From the NCBI RefSeq assembly GCF_024763615.1, contig NC_077224.1, forward strand, positions 57,608,712-57,672,711: a stretch of DNA of 64,000 nucleotides, read 5' to 3'. The first letter of the stretch is position 1; every line of letters starts with the position of its first letter. The notes below the pieces were generated by a model. It did no database searches. It was not told the DNA's origin and saw only the letters and a program-made list of their open reading frames with translations. A program made the translations under genes and the position numbers. Shown in pieces: positions 1 to 11,009 of the stretch. Source of the stretch: Phlebotomus papatasi (lineage: Eukaryota; Arthropoda; Insecta; Diptera; Psychodidae).

Positions 1-541
1 CCGGATTTTTTCTCACCAGATGTTAGAATAGCCGTCGTGAACTTTATCCTGGAGAGACAGAGATTTGGTAATGACAAGGAACAGAGTGTGGGAATTGAGA
101 AGCTCTTGACAGATGGAGTCTACTCAAATGCCTATCCCCTTCACGATGGAGACTTGAAAACGCCGGACAGTCAGCGGTATCTGTTGCTGAATGAATGGGC
201 ATCAGTTAAACAGTGGATCAGGCATCAGCCTCTGGATAACATTCGGGATTACTTTGGAGCCCGAATTGCTCTCTATTTTGCCTGGTTGGGCTTTTACACG
301 CACATGCTGATCCCGGCGGCCATTGTGGGCCTCTTCTGCTTCCTCTATGGCGTGGCAACGCTCTTCTCCAATCAAATCAGCGAGGATATCTGCAGTGCAG
401 GAAAGAGCATCATCATGTGTCCCCAGTGCGATGCGAAATGTGACTACTGGTACCTTTCCGAAACTTGCCTTTATTCACGATTCGCTCATCTAATTGACAA
501 TAACATCACCGTTTTCTTTGCGTGCTTTATGTCCATCTGGG
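1..541 (+). CDS. Anoctamin exon (first in window)
   Basis: Open in frame 1 from the first base, so the exon begins upstream. It encodes the cytosolic lead-in, TM1 and the Cys-rich loop between TM1 and TM2. It ends in a strong donor (gtgagt at 542) in phase 1; the split codon is Ala after joining to 3603. Confidence 0.9.
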
Positions 542-3500
542 GTGAGTTTTATTTGTTAATATTATCCATTTATTTAATTTTGAACTTATTTTTCTGACTG
601 ATATTTACATGCTATTTTTCCAAAAAACCTTTTTTTCTGCTTAATTCACTCACAAAAAGCAAGTTGTTCTCTATATGAATTTTTTAAAACGTAAATCTTC
701 TCGGCTGAAGTATATTCTTAACTTTAAAAATTTAAGCATATAGGGTGTCCCGGGATTATGCACATTTTCGAGACCGAAAAAGCCGCGCAAATTGGGATTT
801 TGATTCATTAGAATTTGATTTATCATTTTTAATGGCAGAAATAAGTCTTTTAGTCGTATTTAAGACTGACTCATGAAAAATTTTTAGCTTAGGGAAAATT
901 AACCCTCTAACGGGTAAGACCGCTTCCAGGCGGTCTTCACAAAAATCACATTTACAGCGACAATAAAGGTTTTATTTGTGCAGAGAAACTCATTTCCCAT
1001 TTCCATAAAAATACCGATATAAAGTTATCTGACTACAATAAATTTATTTTTTACTGAAAGGTATGTCATTCTGCTTTGTATATTTTATTTAAAAAAATTG
1101 AAAAACTAAAAATGTGAATTTTAGAAGCAAAAAGAGTTTCAAAAAATTTTTATATTTTGTCACCTAGCGCCTAAACTAAAAGAATGAAGAATGGATGGTT
1201 TCTTCGACTTTATTGGAACATAATTATCCTAGAAAACATTGTTTTAGAACTTTTTTTCGCATATTAAACAAAACACCGTTAGAGGGTTAAAAAGCAATTC
1301 GAAAAATTATCTTGCTATCTTGATCCCGGGAATAAGCGTATTTTCGCGCCCGAAAAAATTTAGGGAAATGGCATTATGCACTTAGAGGTAATTGCGTTTG
1401 ATTAAGTCTAAAAGATCTGTATTTATAAAAAGGACTTTTTGGTTTTTACTCGGAGTTTTTCAAGAAATTGTCATAATATTAAAAAAAAATACCTCAATTA
1501 AAGAATTTTCTTTTTAAATAAGCATAATGTTTTTCAATTTCGCGCTTCACAAAACAGTATATGTTAATGTGTAATTCAACACAAAATGATATCCAATATT
1601 AGGCAAACATGAATTATTGTATGAACATAATAGCATAATCCCGTCAAGTGCGTAATTCCTGTATCTAGTATAAATATTACTTATCTTCGTCAGATCACTT
1701 TATTACTTCTTTAAATTCATATACTCTTCCAATCACATAAATTATTCTTTGACTATCATATCGTTTTTCTATGTTTCTGTAAACTTCGCCAAAGCTTAAT
1801 CAATTAAAAAAAAAAATGTTTTTAAAAAATCCTAGAAATCGGGTCGGATAAATGTCTAAGTAATACCCGAAAATTTGAAGGGTTGTACCCGTGACCCGCC
1901 CGACCCGCAGAAAATAAAATAAAACCCGCCCGACCCGCAAAAAGTCATGCGGGTACCCGCGGGTCGGGTCGGGTCGGGTCGGGTGTGCAGGGCTCTAGTT
2001 CCAAACTACTTTCCTAAAAAAGAAGTAGCAAGAAATTTCATTATGTATTAAAAATATTGCATTTCAAACTTGGGACTTTGGTGAATATTTGTAACTATGC
2101 CGAAATTTGGCACACTTACCCTACTTTTGGAGTAGAATATCCAAATTGGACGTAAACCGTTCTTCAGGTCTTTTAAAGATTCCAATTTTGGATATATACG
2201 TATTTTCAAACCGTTCAATCCATTTTTGAAACAAAAAAATGTGTTTTTTTAAAGTTCTTTTAAGTTTATAGATAAATTACTTTGATTGTAACTATATAGC
2301 TTCGTTATATCTTGAATTGAAATATATCTTGAAGTTTTTTTTTAATATCATGTTTATTTATAATGTATTATCAGCTTTTTAAATTCTGTTTCGTATGCGT
2401 CTGATCCTTTTGAAATGAAACCTTTTAAAATCACCATGATCATCAAAATCATTTTATAATCATGAAACCTTTTTAAATAGGTTATTAACCCACGTTTGTC
2501 GATTCTCCGCCACTTCAGGAAGTTTTATGGTATTATTCCAATGAAAAGTACAGTAGACTCTCGTTAATTCGGCTCTTTTGAGTTCGGACTACTTTTTAAT
2601 TCGGGTAGCAGTTAAATTTGAAAAAAAAATCATCGATATTTTTTAAGTTTTCTAATGAAGCAAATATGCTCAATTTTGCCATGGTTTGTTTTAGTTGTAC
2701 AGTAGACTCTTCGATATCCGGGTGACAGCTGCCAAACACTGGCGGTTGATATATTCAAAATTATTTTCACTAAACATGAAGTTTGTCCAGAGTGAATTAA
2801 AGTATTATTAACATTGTATCGAAGTTTTTAATACATAATTGTGATAAAAATGAAACATAAGCACACCATGAAGAAAATTCTCTTTTTCTTTGTCAAACAG
2901 AAAATAAATTCACACTGCACAAAATAGAAAAACCGGTGATCATTCAAAAAACCTAAATGTCATTTTGTCCCCCAGTCAGCCGGATATCGAAGAGTCTACT
3001 GTAATGTGATTTTGCATTATTAAGAGGTGTTCATGAAATTTACCATAAATATGAATATGTATAACTAATATGAGTATGCAGAAGAACAAAAAATCGTTGT
3101 ATTTCAAAACATTTGTCTCCCGAATTTCTCTCTAATTCGGGTGACATTTCGGTCCCAAATGCCCGAATTTGAGAGATTCTACTGTAATAAAGAGGAAATC
3201 TTTTTCTTGATTTTTTTTTAGCACATGACAGTTTTCAAGTGCCTCTGCATTATCGACTTTACTTTGTATTGGTTTCTGTCTAGACTGTTTCCACCAGTCC
3301 GTATCTAATTCTAAAATCACCAAGTATTTGGGACAGGAACTAAACATATTGCAGAAGTTTTCAAGTGCTTCTGCATTATTCATTTTTCTTTGTGTTGGTT
3401 TCTGTCTTGACTATTTTCCCTAGTTCTCGCCGTGTTATAAAACCACTAAACAGTCGTGACAAAAACCAACACAAAGGAAAAATGTTTTTTCACTGAACTA

Positions 3501-6500
3501 GCACCATTATTCCCGACTGCTAACTTTATTTTCTTTCTGGTTCATGAATTTAAATTTTGAGATTATTGTGAAAAAAAAATCCATGGAAGACATTTTTTTC
3601 AGCTGTTGTATATCTTGAGCTGTGGAAGAGGCATTCAGCCAAGATAATCCACAGATGGGGTCTGACGGGTTTCTGCCATCAGGCAGAACATGCAAGACCT
3701 CAGTACCTGGCCAGATTGCAGAGTGCCAAGAAGAAGAAGTTCAATGTTGTGACGCAAACACTTGAACCTTCTGTTCCATTCTGGCAGAAGAAATTTCCCA
3801 TGTACATCGTCAGTTTTTCCGTGATTTTTCTCTTTGTGAGTTTTTAAAATACTTTTGGCGGTGGAAAGGAAGACACACAATGGGTAATTTGAATTTGTTT
3901 GTGTCTCCTCTCTGGGCAGATATTTTTGGCCGTTGCGGCAGTTTTTGGTGTGATTATCTACCGGATGTCGACGACAACGACGAGAAATCTGTACGGAAAT
4001 ACAGATTCAATGTCGTACAAGATCATGGTGACACCCGTGACTGCAGCTCTACTGAACTTGGTGGTAATCACGATAATGAACCATGTGTATGATTACCTGG
4101 CTGTTTTTCTCACGAATCTCGAGTACAAACGCACACAAACTGAATACGATGAGAGTCTGACACTCAAGATTTATCTCTTTCAATTTGTCAACTACTACTC
4201 CTCGATTTTCTACATTGCCTTCCTCAAGGGGAAATTTGTGGGATATCCGGCCAAGTACAATAGGATATTTAAGCTGCGCCAGGAGGAATGTAGTCCAGGA
4301 GGGTGTCTCATGGAGCTGTGTATTCAGCTCGTGATCATTATGGTGGGCAAACAGGCACTGAATGCGGTGATGGAGATGGCAGTGCCTTTTCTCATTAAAA
4401 CCTACAATACCATTCGCAACAAATTCGTGCAGACAACAGAGGAAGATGATGGAGATAAACTCATTTGCTGCAGCCAGTGGACGGAGGATTACAAACTTCT
4501 GGCATGGAGCAGCAGGGGACTCTTCGATGATTACCTGGAGATGATCATTCAATACGGTTTCATTACGATTTTTGTCGTAGCTTTTCCTCTCGCGCCTCTC
4601 TTTGCTCTTCTCAATAACATCTTCGAGATGAGATTGGATGCCAAGAAGTTTCTCAAGTTCTACAGACGACCTGTGCCCAAGAGGGTCAAGGACATTGGGG
4701 TTTGGTACAACATTATGAACATTCTAGTGAGGATTGCAGTTGTTTCAAGCGTAAGTTCAAACTTTATATTTTTTTCTTAAATTTTATTGAGTTTTTCCTT
4801 ATGTTTCTGATGCATAAAAATTCAAATTTATCTAATAAATTAAATTATTCTTAAGAAAATTGAAAAAAAATTAAAATTCTATAAATAAAAAATAGTGTTT
4901 GGACAGTAAATAGTAAATTAGGGTGGTACAATTCGGCACTAATAATAATGAACCTGCAGGGGAATTCTGTAACGGTATGACTAATTTTGACAGTAAATTC
5001 GGGAGCATCACAACATTAACGACCAATAAGCATCAAATTATTATTGTAACACTAAGTAAGAAAAATCCAAAAAAGTCAAATTAACATTCCGGAAATGTTA
5101 ATTTTACCCTGCAATATTGATCCGGAAACGGTGTAAATATTACCCTTTTTAGGTGTATTATGGGTTAAATTTACCCTTCTTTCATGTTGATTTTACCCTT
5201 AAAGGGTGTAAAATTAACATTAAAAACTGTTAAACCTAAAAAGTGTTAAAGTTATGACGAAAAAAAGTTAATCGCAGCCTCTTTTTTCTCAGTGAAGGAG
5301 CTCTGTGAAATTCGCAATATTTGATATGAATGGTTTTTTCGAATAGTCTTCCCTAATTTTCTACAAAAAAATTCTAAATTTGTCTTATGACAATGTCATA
5401 TAGTTACAGAATTCCCCTACTGGTCACTTCTTAATTTAAAATAAGCAGTATAAATTTGATTTGGTCAATAAAAACAAAACAAATCAAATTTTGTTCTGAA
5501 AGAACCGATCTTGATCGCAAACAAATTAATTCAGTAAAAATCGATTTTAGTCAATGAAAAGAACATAATCGATTTTGGTCAGTAAATAAATAAATTTCAG
5601 ATCTTGGTCAATAAAAATTGAATTTGATGAGAAAGACACAATTTTGATTAGTAATGGCTCATGTAAATCTTTTAGATCAAGAAAATTTCATGAAATCAAA
5701 ATTTACATTCTTTTTTTCTAATGTGCTTTGCATATGTCTAATTCTTTCGCACTCCAAATTCGATTGGGCTAAATTGAATTTGTTGTGATGTTTAAAGGAA
5801 GAAGAAGAGTGTGAAAAGTATATATAAATATATAATTTATATCAATATATAAATCAATTTCAGTCGGTGAAAAATTGATTTTAGTTTTTGAAAAATTAAT
5901 TTTGTTGAGAAACAAACGTCTTTGGCCAAAAAAAAAGATTTTTTTGCATTTTTTGTCATAAATAAATTAATTTGAGTTGGTAAAAGTTTGATTTTGGTCA
6001 ATAAAAAATCATAATCGATTTTGGTCAGTAAATAAATCAATTTCATTCGAAACAGAAGATCTTGGTCAATGAAAAATTAAACTTATTCAGAAAGAAATCT
6101 CTTTGGCCAAAGAAAAAATCAAAATCAATTTTGGTTAGTAAGTAAATTAATTTGGTAAAAAACGATTTTTATCATAAATAAATTAATTTCTATTGGTAAA
6201 AGTTCGATTTTAGTCAATAAAAAAATCATAATCGATTTTGGTCAGTAAATAAATCAATTTCAGTCGAAAAAATAATTGTTTGGTAATGAAAAATCAAATT
6301 TGTGCAGAAGGAAATGATATTAGCTATACATAAATTAACTTCAGTCGATAAAAAAAATATTTTGGTCAATGAAAAAATATTTATCGATTATGGTCCGTAT
6401 ATAAATCAATTTCAATAAGTAGAAAATCAATTTTGGCCAATGAAAAACTAAATTCGATCAGACAGAAACGATTTTTGCTGCAAAATAATTAATTTTGGTT

Positions 6501-9485
6501 GATAAAAACTCGATTTTGATCAATGAAGAAATCATAGATTTTTGTCAGTATATAAATCAGTTTCTGTCAGTAGAAAATCGATATTGTTCAATAGAAAATC
6601 AAGTATGTTCAGATCGGAACCTCTTTAGCCAGTGAAATCGACTTTGGTAAATAAAAAATTAAATTTGAGCAGACAAAAATGTTTTTTGTAAGTAATGGCT
6701 CCGGCATACCTTTTGGGTTGAGAAAATTCCATCAAATCAAAATTCACATTCCTTTCTTTCTCACCCGCTGTCCTTATGTCTATCTCATTCTTTCGCACTC
6801 CAAATCTTATTGAGGTAAATTGAATTTGGAATGATGTTTGAAAGAAAAAGAAGAGTGCGAAAGAATGAGATAGACATATTATACAAGGCGTGTGAGAAAA
6901 AAGGGATTCGAATTTCGACTTCACGAAATTCTTCTGATCTAAAAGATGTGCCGGAGTCATAAATAAATAAATTTCAATCGCCAAAAAGTCGATTTTTAAT
7001 GAAAATTGATTTTGGTCAATGAAAAAAAAAACAGATTTGTACAGAAAAAAAGCTTTGGCTACAAAAAATCAAAATCGGTTTCGGTTGGAAAGTAAATAAA
7101 TTTTGGTCGGAAAAAATAGATTTTGGTTACTGACAAAATCAAATTTGTTGAAGAAAAAAAGATTTTGGACTGTAAATAATTAATTTCAGGCAGTGAAAAA
7201 TTTATTTTGATCAAAGCAAATATCGATTTTTATCAGTTCAATAAATCTATTTCCCTCTTTGATTTTAGCCATTGAAAAAATCGAATTCTGTAAAAAACGA
7301 GTTTTGTCAGTAAATAAATCAATTTTAGTCGGTAATCTGGGTAATCTGGTACATCTTTTAGATCGGTAAAATTTTAAGATGTCAAAATTCCCATGACTTT
7401 CTTTCTCAAAAGATGCACTAAATTCATCAAAAAAAGAAGATGAGTGCAAAAGAGTGGGATAGACATACGCAAAGCTTTTAGGAAAAGGACGTGATTTTTG
7501 ACTTATGAAATTTTCCTGATCTTATAAAAGGTGTGCTGGAACCATAAAAATCGTTTTTGGTCAATGAAAAATCAAAATTTGATCTAGGGAAAAACCAAAA
7601 TTGATGAATGTTCAGTTAATAGATTTTTTAGCAGTATTTAGATTTTAGCAGTAAAATCGTAAAGTTTTGACAAAGTGAAAATAAAGATTATTGTTTCTAT
7701 TTTTGCCGACAGAAATTTAATATTATTACTGATCGAATTTGATTTATTTATAGATTAAATTTGGTTTATTTACATATCGAAATACTCTATCTTTTTTCTT
7801 TTATAGGATAAAATTAGGTAATTTGGAACTATTTACAATTTGGGATATTTGATATTTTCTCACTGTTTTAGAGATTCAAAATGAGAAAATCTGTTCCTTT
7901 TCTTCTATTTCGCGGTCTTTCTTTTCTCTTTGCTCATCTGAAACAATGAGAAAGTCTCAAATCTCCCAAATTGTTCCAAATTAGGGTAAATTAAGTTAAT
8001 TCAAAACCTGCTCCAAATGGAAATTTTTCGCTACTCCAAATGGAAACATCATTATTTTCACGATAAATATAGCACTAAATTATTTTATTTATGTATTTTC
8101 TATACTAGAGTTTTATTATTTAGTTAATTTTGCTCCAAATAAAGCAAAAATCCATTCATATTCACAAATTTTAATTTGTTAATTTCACAGAAAAATTAAA
8201 AGTGTACCTTTTCACCATCGAATTTTTCATCGATCGACCATGTTTTCCAATGAAAAACACAATGAGGTGACTGTTGTTTATTCATTTTGTTTAACATTTA
8301 TGTCATATTTCTGGCTAATTTTAGTTAAATTAAGTGCCTATCTTTATTGTTAACGGTACGTGAAGTTTTCAAATGAAATAATTACCTATTTCGTGAACAA
8401 AAATCGTTTTTCTGAAGTGTCTGGAAATGCTTCAATAGGAAACCCCGGAAATATGATTTTTTTGTAGGAAGAAACAAGGAATAAGAACAAATCTTAGTCT
8501 CAAGAGCAACTCAACAAGGTTTTGGAAGCCTTTTGTCGCGGTTTCACTTACACTGTTTGTCTCCAATTAGAAACTTTCCCTTGTCTCCATTTGGATTTAA
8601 TATGTTTCCAATAGAAGCATTTTACACTCGTGTATTTTTCTTGCATTTAATAAGTTTTTAAATTATATCTAAAGAATTTTCACTAAACAGTAACATTCTA
8701 GAAGAGTCAAGGAGCAAATTTATGTAATTCTCTTCAGAAAAAAATTGAATTTAATGTGTTGAATCTTCTGTCATAGTTAAAGCGTCTGGAAATGGTTTTG
8801 AATTAGAACATTTACCCTACTTCATTTTACCCTAATCAAAATATTTTTGTTGCTAGTAATTTTATCAATATTCTCCGTGTAATTTTGAAAAGTTCAATTT
8901 TAAAAAAGAGGGTAAAGTGACTTACGAAAGTCAGTAAATATTGTTTACGATGCTGTATAGGCCTTCATCATTGCCTTCTCGTCCAACTTCATCCCGCGAC
9001 TGGTGTATATGCTCTCGGTGAATCCGGATAAGACGGATGTCGGCTACCTCAATCACACGCTGGCCTATTTTAATACCAGCGACTTCCAAGAAGGAACTGC
9101 TCCACTTCAGACCAATTTTGTCAATGTGACGATGTGCAGATATCCGGAGTATCGGAATCCACCGTGGGCTGATCGCCCGTACAAGCGACCCCTCATTTAC
9201 TGGCACATTCTGGCTGCCAGGTTGGCCTTTCTGGTGGTCTTCCAAAATGTCGTGGGTGCTGTGCAGATGTTGGTGGCTTGGGCTGTGCCGGATGAGCCAC
9301 GACATCTGCGCGATCGCATTAAGCGCGAAGAATATCTTACGCGGGAAATTATCATCGAGCAGGAACGCCTCAAATCAGCCGGCGGGAAGACGCCAGTGGC
9401 CACTGTACCAAATGGAGGGGTCAAAGTTGAAGATGGTACAGAAGTTCGACAGAGAACGCGGAAAAATAGTGCAGATTCAACGTGA
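1..9485 (+). CDS. Anoctamin (TMEM16) calcium-activated channel/scramblase, 3' part
   Basis: Four exons, 1-541, 3603-3835, 3920-4750 and 8961-9485, join in frame to 709 codons; the 5' end lies before the window. All internal junctions are GT..AG. The protein reads through typical ANO1-7 family blocks: PDFFSPDVRIAVV, the YFGARIALYFAWLGFYTHMLIP first membrane segment region, a Cys-rich extracellular loop (MCPQCDAKCDYW), the LMELCIQLVIIMVGKQ helix, FPLAPLFALLNN and the FIPRLVYM segment. Calcium-site positions known from ANO1 are visible: N (codon 4361) and E (4373) in TM6, D-x-x-E (4529, 4538) in TM7, E (4625) and D (4637) in TM8. One ANO1 glutamate (E702 by my alignment) is aspartate here. The product would sit in the plasma or an internal membrane. 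Whether it is a chloride channel or a lipid scramblase cannot be told from this sequence. Confidence 0.95.
741..1675. repeat. Repeat region with iterated ATTATGCAC-type words
   Basis: Starts with gtcccgggattatgcac and a gagaccgaaaaagccgcgc block. A second similar start lies at 1318 (gatcccgggaataagcg), and it ends with gcataatcccgtcaagtgcg near 1631-1660. The same ends occur at 23237-23690 and one end at 26575. The TTAA MITE at 899-1290 is inserted in it. Boundaries are approximate. Confidence 0.55.
899..1290. mobile_element. TTAA-flanked MITE, family I (392 bp)
   Basis: Inverted ends ttaaccctctaacggg and accgttagagggttaa, including the TTAA target typical of piggyBac-like elements. A subterminal palindrome gaccgcttccaggcggtc follows the left end. 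There is no coding capacity. A second, longer copy in the opposite orientation is at 11010-11545. Confidence 0.85.
1836..1993. repeat. CCCGA/GGGTC-rich block with G-quadruplex motif
   Basis: Clusters of ccgacccgc on the left face clusters of gggtcgggtc on the right, so the block can fold on itself. Between 1961 and 1983 there are five GGG runs separated by two bases (tc), which fits a G-quadruplex consensus on the + strand. Confidence 0.75.
2551..3184. mobile_element. CAGTAG-ended (pogo-like) MITE, TTAATTCGG subfamily
   Basis: Left end cagtagactctcgttaattc and right end gagagattctactg are inverted and flanked by TA (2549-2550, 3185-3186). A related copy without internal insertion is at 54625-54941, which confirms the element and shows that 2700-3001 was inserted later. 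Non-coding. Confidence 0.85.
2700..3001. mobile_element. CAGTAG-ended MITE, GATATCCGG subfamily, nested
   Basis: Inverted ends cagtagactcttcgatatcc and ggatatcgaagagtctactg, flanked by TA on both sides. It sits inside the element at 2551-3184; the sequence either side matches the continuous stretch in the copy at 54625. Confidence 0.88.
3228..3420. repeat. Two-copy direct repeat of about 70 bp
   Basis: The stretch from gttttcaagtgcctctgc through ttggtttctgtctagact (about 3230-3292) is repeated with a few changes at about 3357-3415. Spacing is roughly 125 bp. No function is evident. Confidence 0.7.
3603..3835 (+). CDS. Anoctamin exon, TM2 and following loop
   Basis: It follows a pyrimidine-rich acceptor ending at 3602 and ends at a gtgagt donor (3836). 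It encodes VVYLELWKRHSAKIIHRWG, the conserved WKR..xxYRWG region of anoctamins, then a basic linker and the start of TM3. No ATG-started ORF shows it in this frame; it was found by joining frames. Confidence 0.9.
3920..4750 (+). CDS. Anoctamin exon, TM3 to TM8 pore region
   Basis: An 831 bp phase 0/0 exon between acceptor (ag at 3918-3919) and donor (gtaagt at 4751), preceded by an 84 bp intron. It carries the calcium-binding residues of TM6, TM7 and TM8 and the RLDAKKF..RRP motif after TM8. Confidence 0.93.
4959..5417. mobile_element. GGGGAATTC-ended MITE (459 bp)
   Basis: Left end ggggaattctgtaac and right end gttacagaattcccc are inverted; the match continues with tatgac after a short gap. 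The right flank is TA and the left flank CA. Inside is a second imperfect palindrome rich in ttaaccc/gggtaa words (about 5080-5240). Confidence 0.7.
6695..6960. mobile_element. Foldback MITE, ATGGCNCCGGCACATCTTTT family
   Basis: Left arm atggctccggcataccttt and right arm aaaagatgtgccggagtcat are inverted. The inner arms also pair (tcattctttcgcactc against gagtgcgaaagaatga). Related copies are at 7339-7548, 14425-14656 and 15322-15570, with a left arm at 5645. Confidence 0.8.
7339..7548. mobile_element. Foldback MITE, diverged copy
   Basis: The left arm begins tacatcttttagatcgg and the right arm ends with aaggtgtgctggaaccat, as in the 6695 copy. The centre retains the agacatacgc word. The arms are less well matched. 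Confidence 0.6.
7812..7983. mobile_element. Short inverted-repeat element (about 170 bp)
   Basis: Left arm aatttggaactatttacaat is inverted relative to ttgttccaaatt at the right, and caatttgggatatttg relative to caaatctcccaaattg. It directly abuts the GGGTAAAT-ended element at 7984. Confidence 0.55.
7984..8817. mobile_element. GGGTAAAT-ended element, copy 1 (834 bp)
   Basis: TA flanks both sides. Inverted ends share gggtaaat and ttaattcaaaacc. The word ctccaaatggaaa is repeated twice near the left end, and variants (tctccaattagaaa, tctccatttgga) recur near the right. A second copy in the same orientation is at 17973-18839. I see no intact reading frame or transposase. Confidence 0.85.
8961..9485 (+). 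CDS. Anoctamin last exon, TM9-10 and C-terminus
   Basis: It begins after tgctgtatag at 8960. It encodes FIIAFSSNFIPRLVY, a loop with N-glycosylation sequons (NHT, NTS, NVT), the final membrane helix AARLAFLVVFQNVV and a charged cytosolic tail. The stop TGA at 9483-9485 overlaps a perfect donor-like gtgagt, so a longer spliced C-terminus is possible. Confidence 0.88.
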   Translation, partial: AFIIAFSSNFIPRLVYMLSVNPDKTDVGYLNHTLAYFNTSDFQEGTAPLQTNFVNVTMCRYPEYRNPPWADRPYKRPLIYWHILAARLAFLVVFQNVVGAVQMLVAWAVPDEPRHLRDRIKREEYLTREIIIEQERLKSAGGKTPVATVPNGGVKVEDGTEVRQRTRKNSADST

Positions 9486-11009
9486 GTTCATCTCTATTTA
9501 TTTATTTACTTTTTCTTTAGCGATTCGGGGAGAATTTATTCATGTTCCTTATTTTCTCGATGTTTCGTGGTGACTTGTGACTTTTTATTTTACTTAATAA
9601 TTTATTTGTGGTTTTTGAAAACCACAATAAATGGACAATTGGATTTTGCGGCTAAGATTAAAGAAAAAAATAAGTAACGTAAAGTAATGCACTGAAAAAA
9701 TTAAAGTCTGAAAGACTAAATTTTGGTTGAAAATTTAAAGAAAAAAACATATGAAAAGTTTTTATTTAATAAAAAACTTTCACTAGATCTTTTTTTCAAA
9801 GAAATTAGAATTTTATTTAAATTTTTTGAATATATATTGGGGTTGAGAAGTGCCTTTTGAGGAAGGTTGACTAAAGGAAATTCTTTTGTTTTTTGTAGTT
9901 AGACTAAAAAACAGTCAAATTGGGCAAAAAGGAAGGGTATTAAATAAAAATTAAATTATTTAATAAATAACAAAATAATATACCAAACTTAAAAAAAAGA
10001 AATTGGGTAAAAATGATAATAAGAATCTGGTGCTGTTTATAACAAAAAAAAAGAAAACTAAAGATAAAGAATAACATTCTTACTCTTGCCAATTAAGCCG
10101 CCTTTTGCTTACAATAAAACAAAAAAAAAGAAAGTGAAAAATCAAGAGAAAATCTTGAAAAATTGTTAAAGATGACGTAAACCGTTTAAAACTGTGCATT
10201 TAATTATTAATTTTTTTTGTACTTGAAAAATACTGCTATTCTGACGATTCTATTCCTGTTGACTGATTTCCATTTATCACAAGTTTTTATTTTTTATTTT
10301 TATTTTTTTTTTAATTTTTAATACACAACATCGAATGCTGTTGAATTTTCACACGACAATCTTTTTCACAATATATATTTTTTGTCTCCTTTTTACAATT
10401 TCTATAATCTATATATACAAAATAATTATATATTAATCTATTTATTACGTAATAAAATATTGACAATTATTGTGACTCTTTGGATATTATATAACGCTAT
10501 ATAAAGTGAAGAGAAAAGATATAATAAAAAAAGTGGACGTTTTATTTATGAAAAATAAAATGGACTTTTATCAATTTAAACGACGAATGCATGAGACTTT
10601 CATTAGTAGCTTTTGGAACAAGTTTATTATCTCAGAGAAAAGAGGGGAGTCAAGAGAGAAGGCTCAATTTAGAAAAGAATTTCTCATAGAATATTTGATG
10701 AGTTGTTTTGGTTTTACTTTCATTTAGAATGCATCAAAATGGAAAGTGGTAAGTAATCGTAACGGATTTAGGCACTTTACTTTGTGATTTTTTATTTTCA
10801 CAGCTTCTACATTCTACAATCTCGTAGAATTCTGTTGGCTACCTGAGATTGAGCTTTTATTTTCAGTGTAGAAATTTTTAGATCCCTTAGTATAGATCAG
10901 TCTCAAATTTTAGTATGTTACAGCTGGGCATAAGGGCTTTCAGTTAAAATCACGCTGACTTTAGCCGGGGTTACGTGGGTCAAGCAGATTAAAAAATAGG
11001 ATATTTTCT
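9486..11009. other. Anoctamin 3' region and AT-rich intergenic DNA
   Basis: A candidate polyadenylation signal AATAAA is at 9626-9631, directly after a small hairpin (gtggttttt..aaaaccac). The rest is very AT-rich with no conserved coding sequence. A 73-codon frame at 10506 is lysine/phenylalanine-rich and starts from GTG, so it is not credible. Confidence 0.7.
9626..9631 (+). terminator. Candidate polyadenylation signal, anoctamin
   Basis: AATAAA about 140 bp after the TGA at 9485, on the gene's strand. In DNA this AT-rich the motif alone is weak evidence. Confidence 0.45.

Larger units (their letters stand above)
542..3602. other. Anoctamin intron with stacked repeats
   Basis: Three kilobases without coding signal. 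It holds a TTAA-flanked MITE, a GGGTC-rich block, a nested pair of CAGTAG-ended MITEs and a short duplication, each listed separately. The remaining sequence is AT-rich and shows nothing I recognise. Confidence 0.7.
5450..7610. repeat. Long degenerate tandem array, about 35-45 bp units
   Basis: Dozens of diverged copies of a unit like aatcgattttggtcagtaaa followed by taaatcaatttcagtcg run head to tail. Two to three foldback elements (around 5645, 6695 and 7339) are embedded. The unit and its variants are visible by eye throughout; spacing drifts. It is non-coding. Confidence 0.8.
4751..8960. other. Anoctamin last intron (4.2 kb), repeat-filled
   Basis: No exon is missing here, because the joined protein matches the anoctamin family without a gap. 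The intron contains a GGGG-ended MITE, a long degenerate tandem array, foldback elements and one of two copies of a GGGTAAAT-ended element. Confidence 0.8.
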
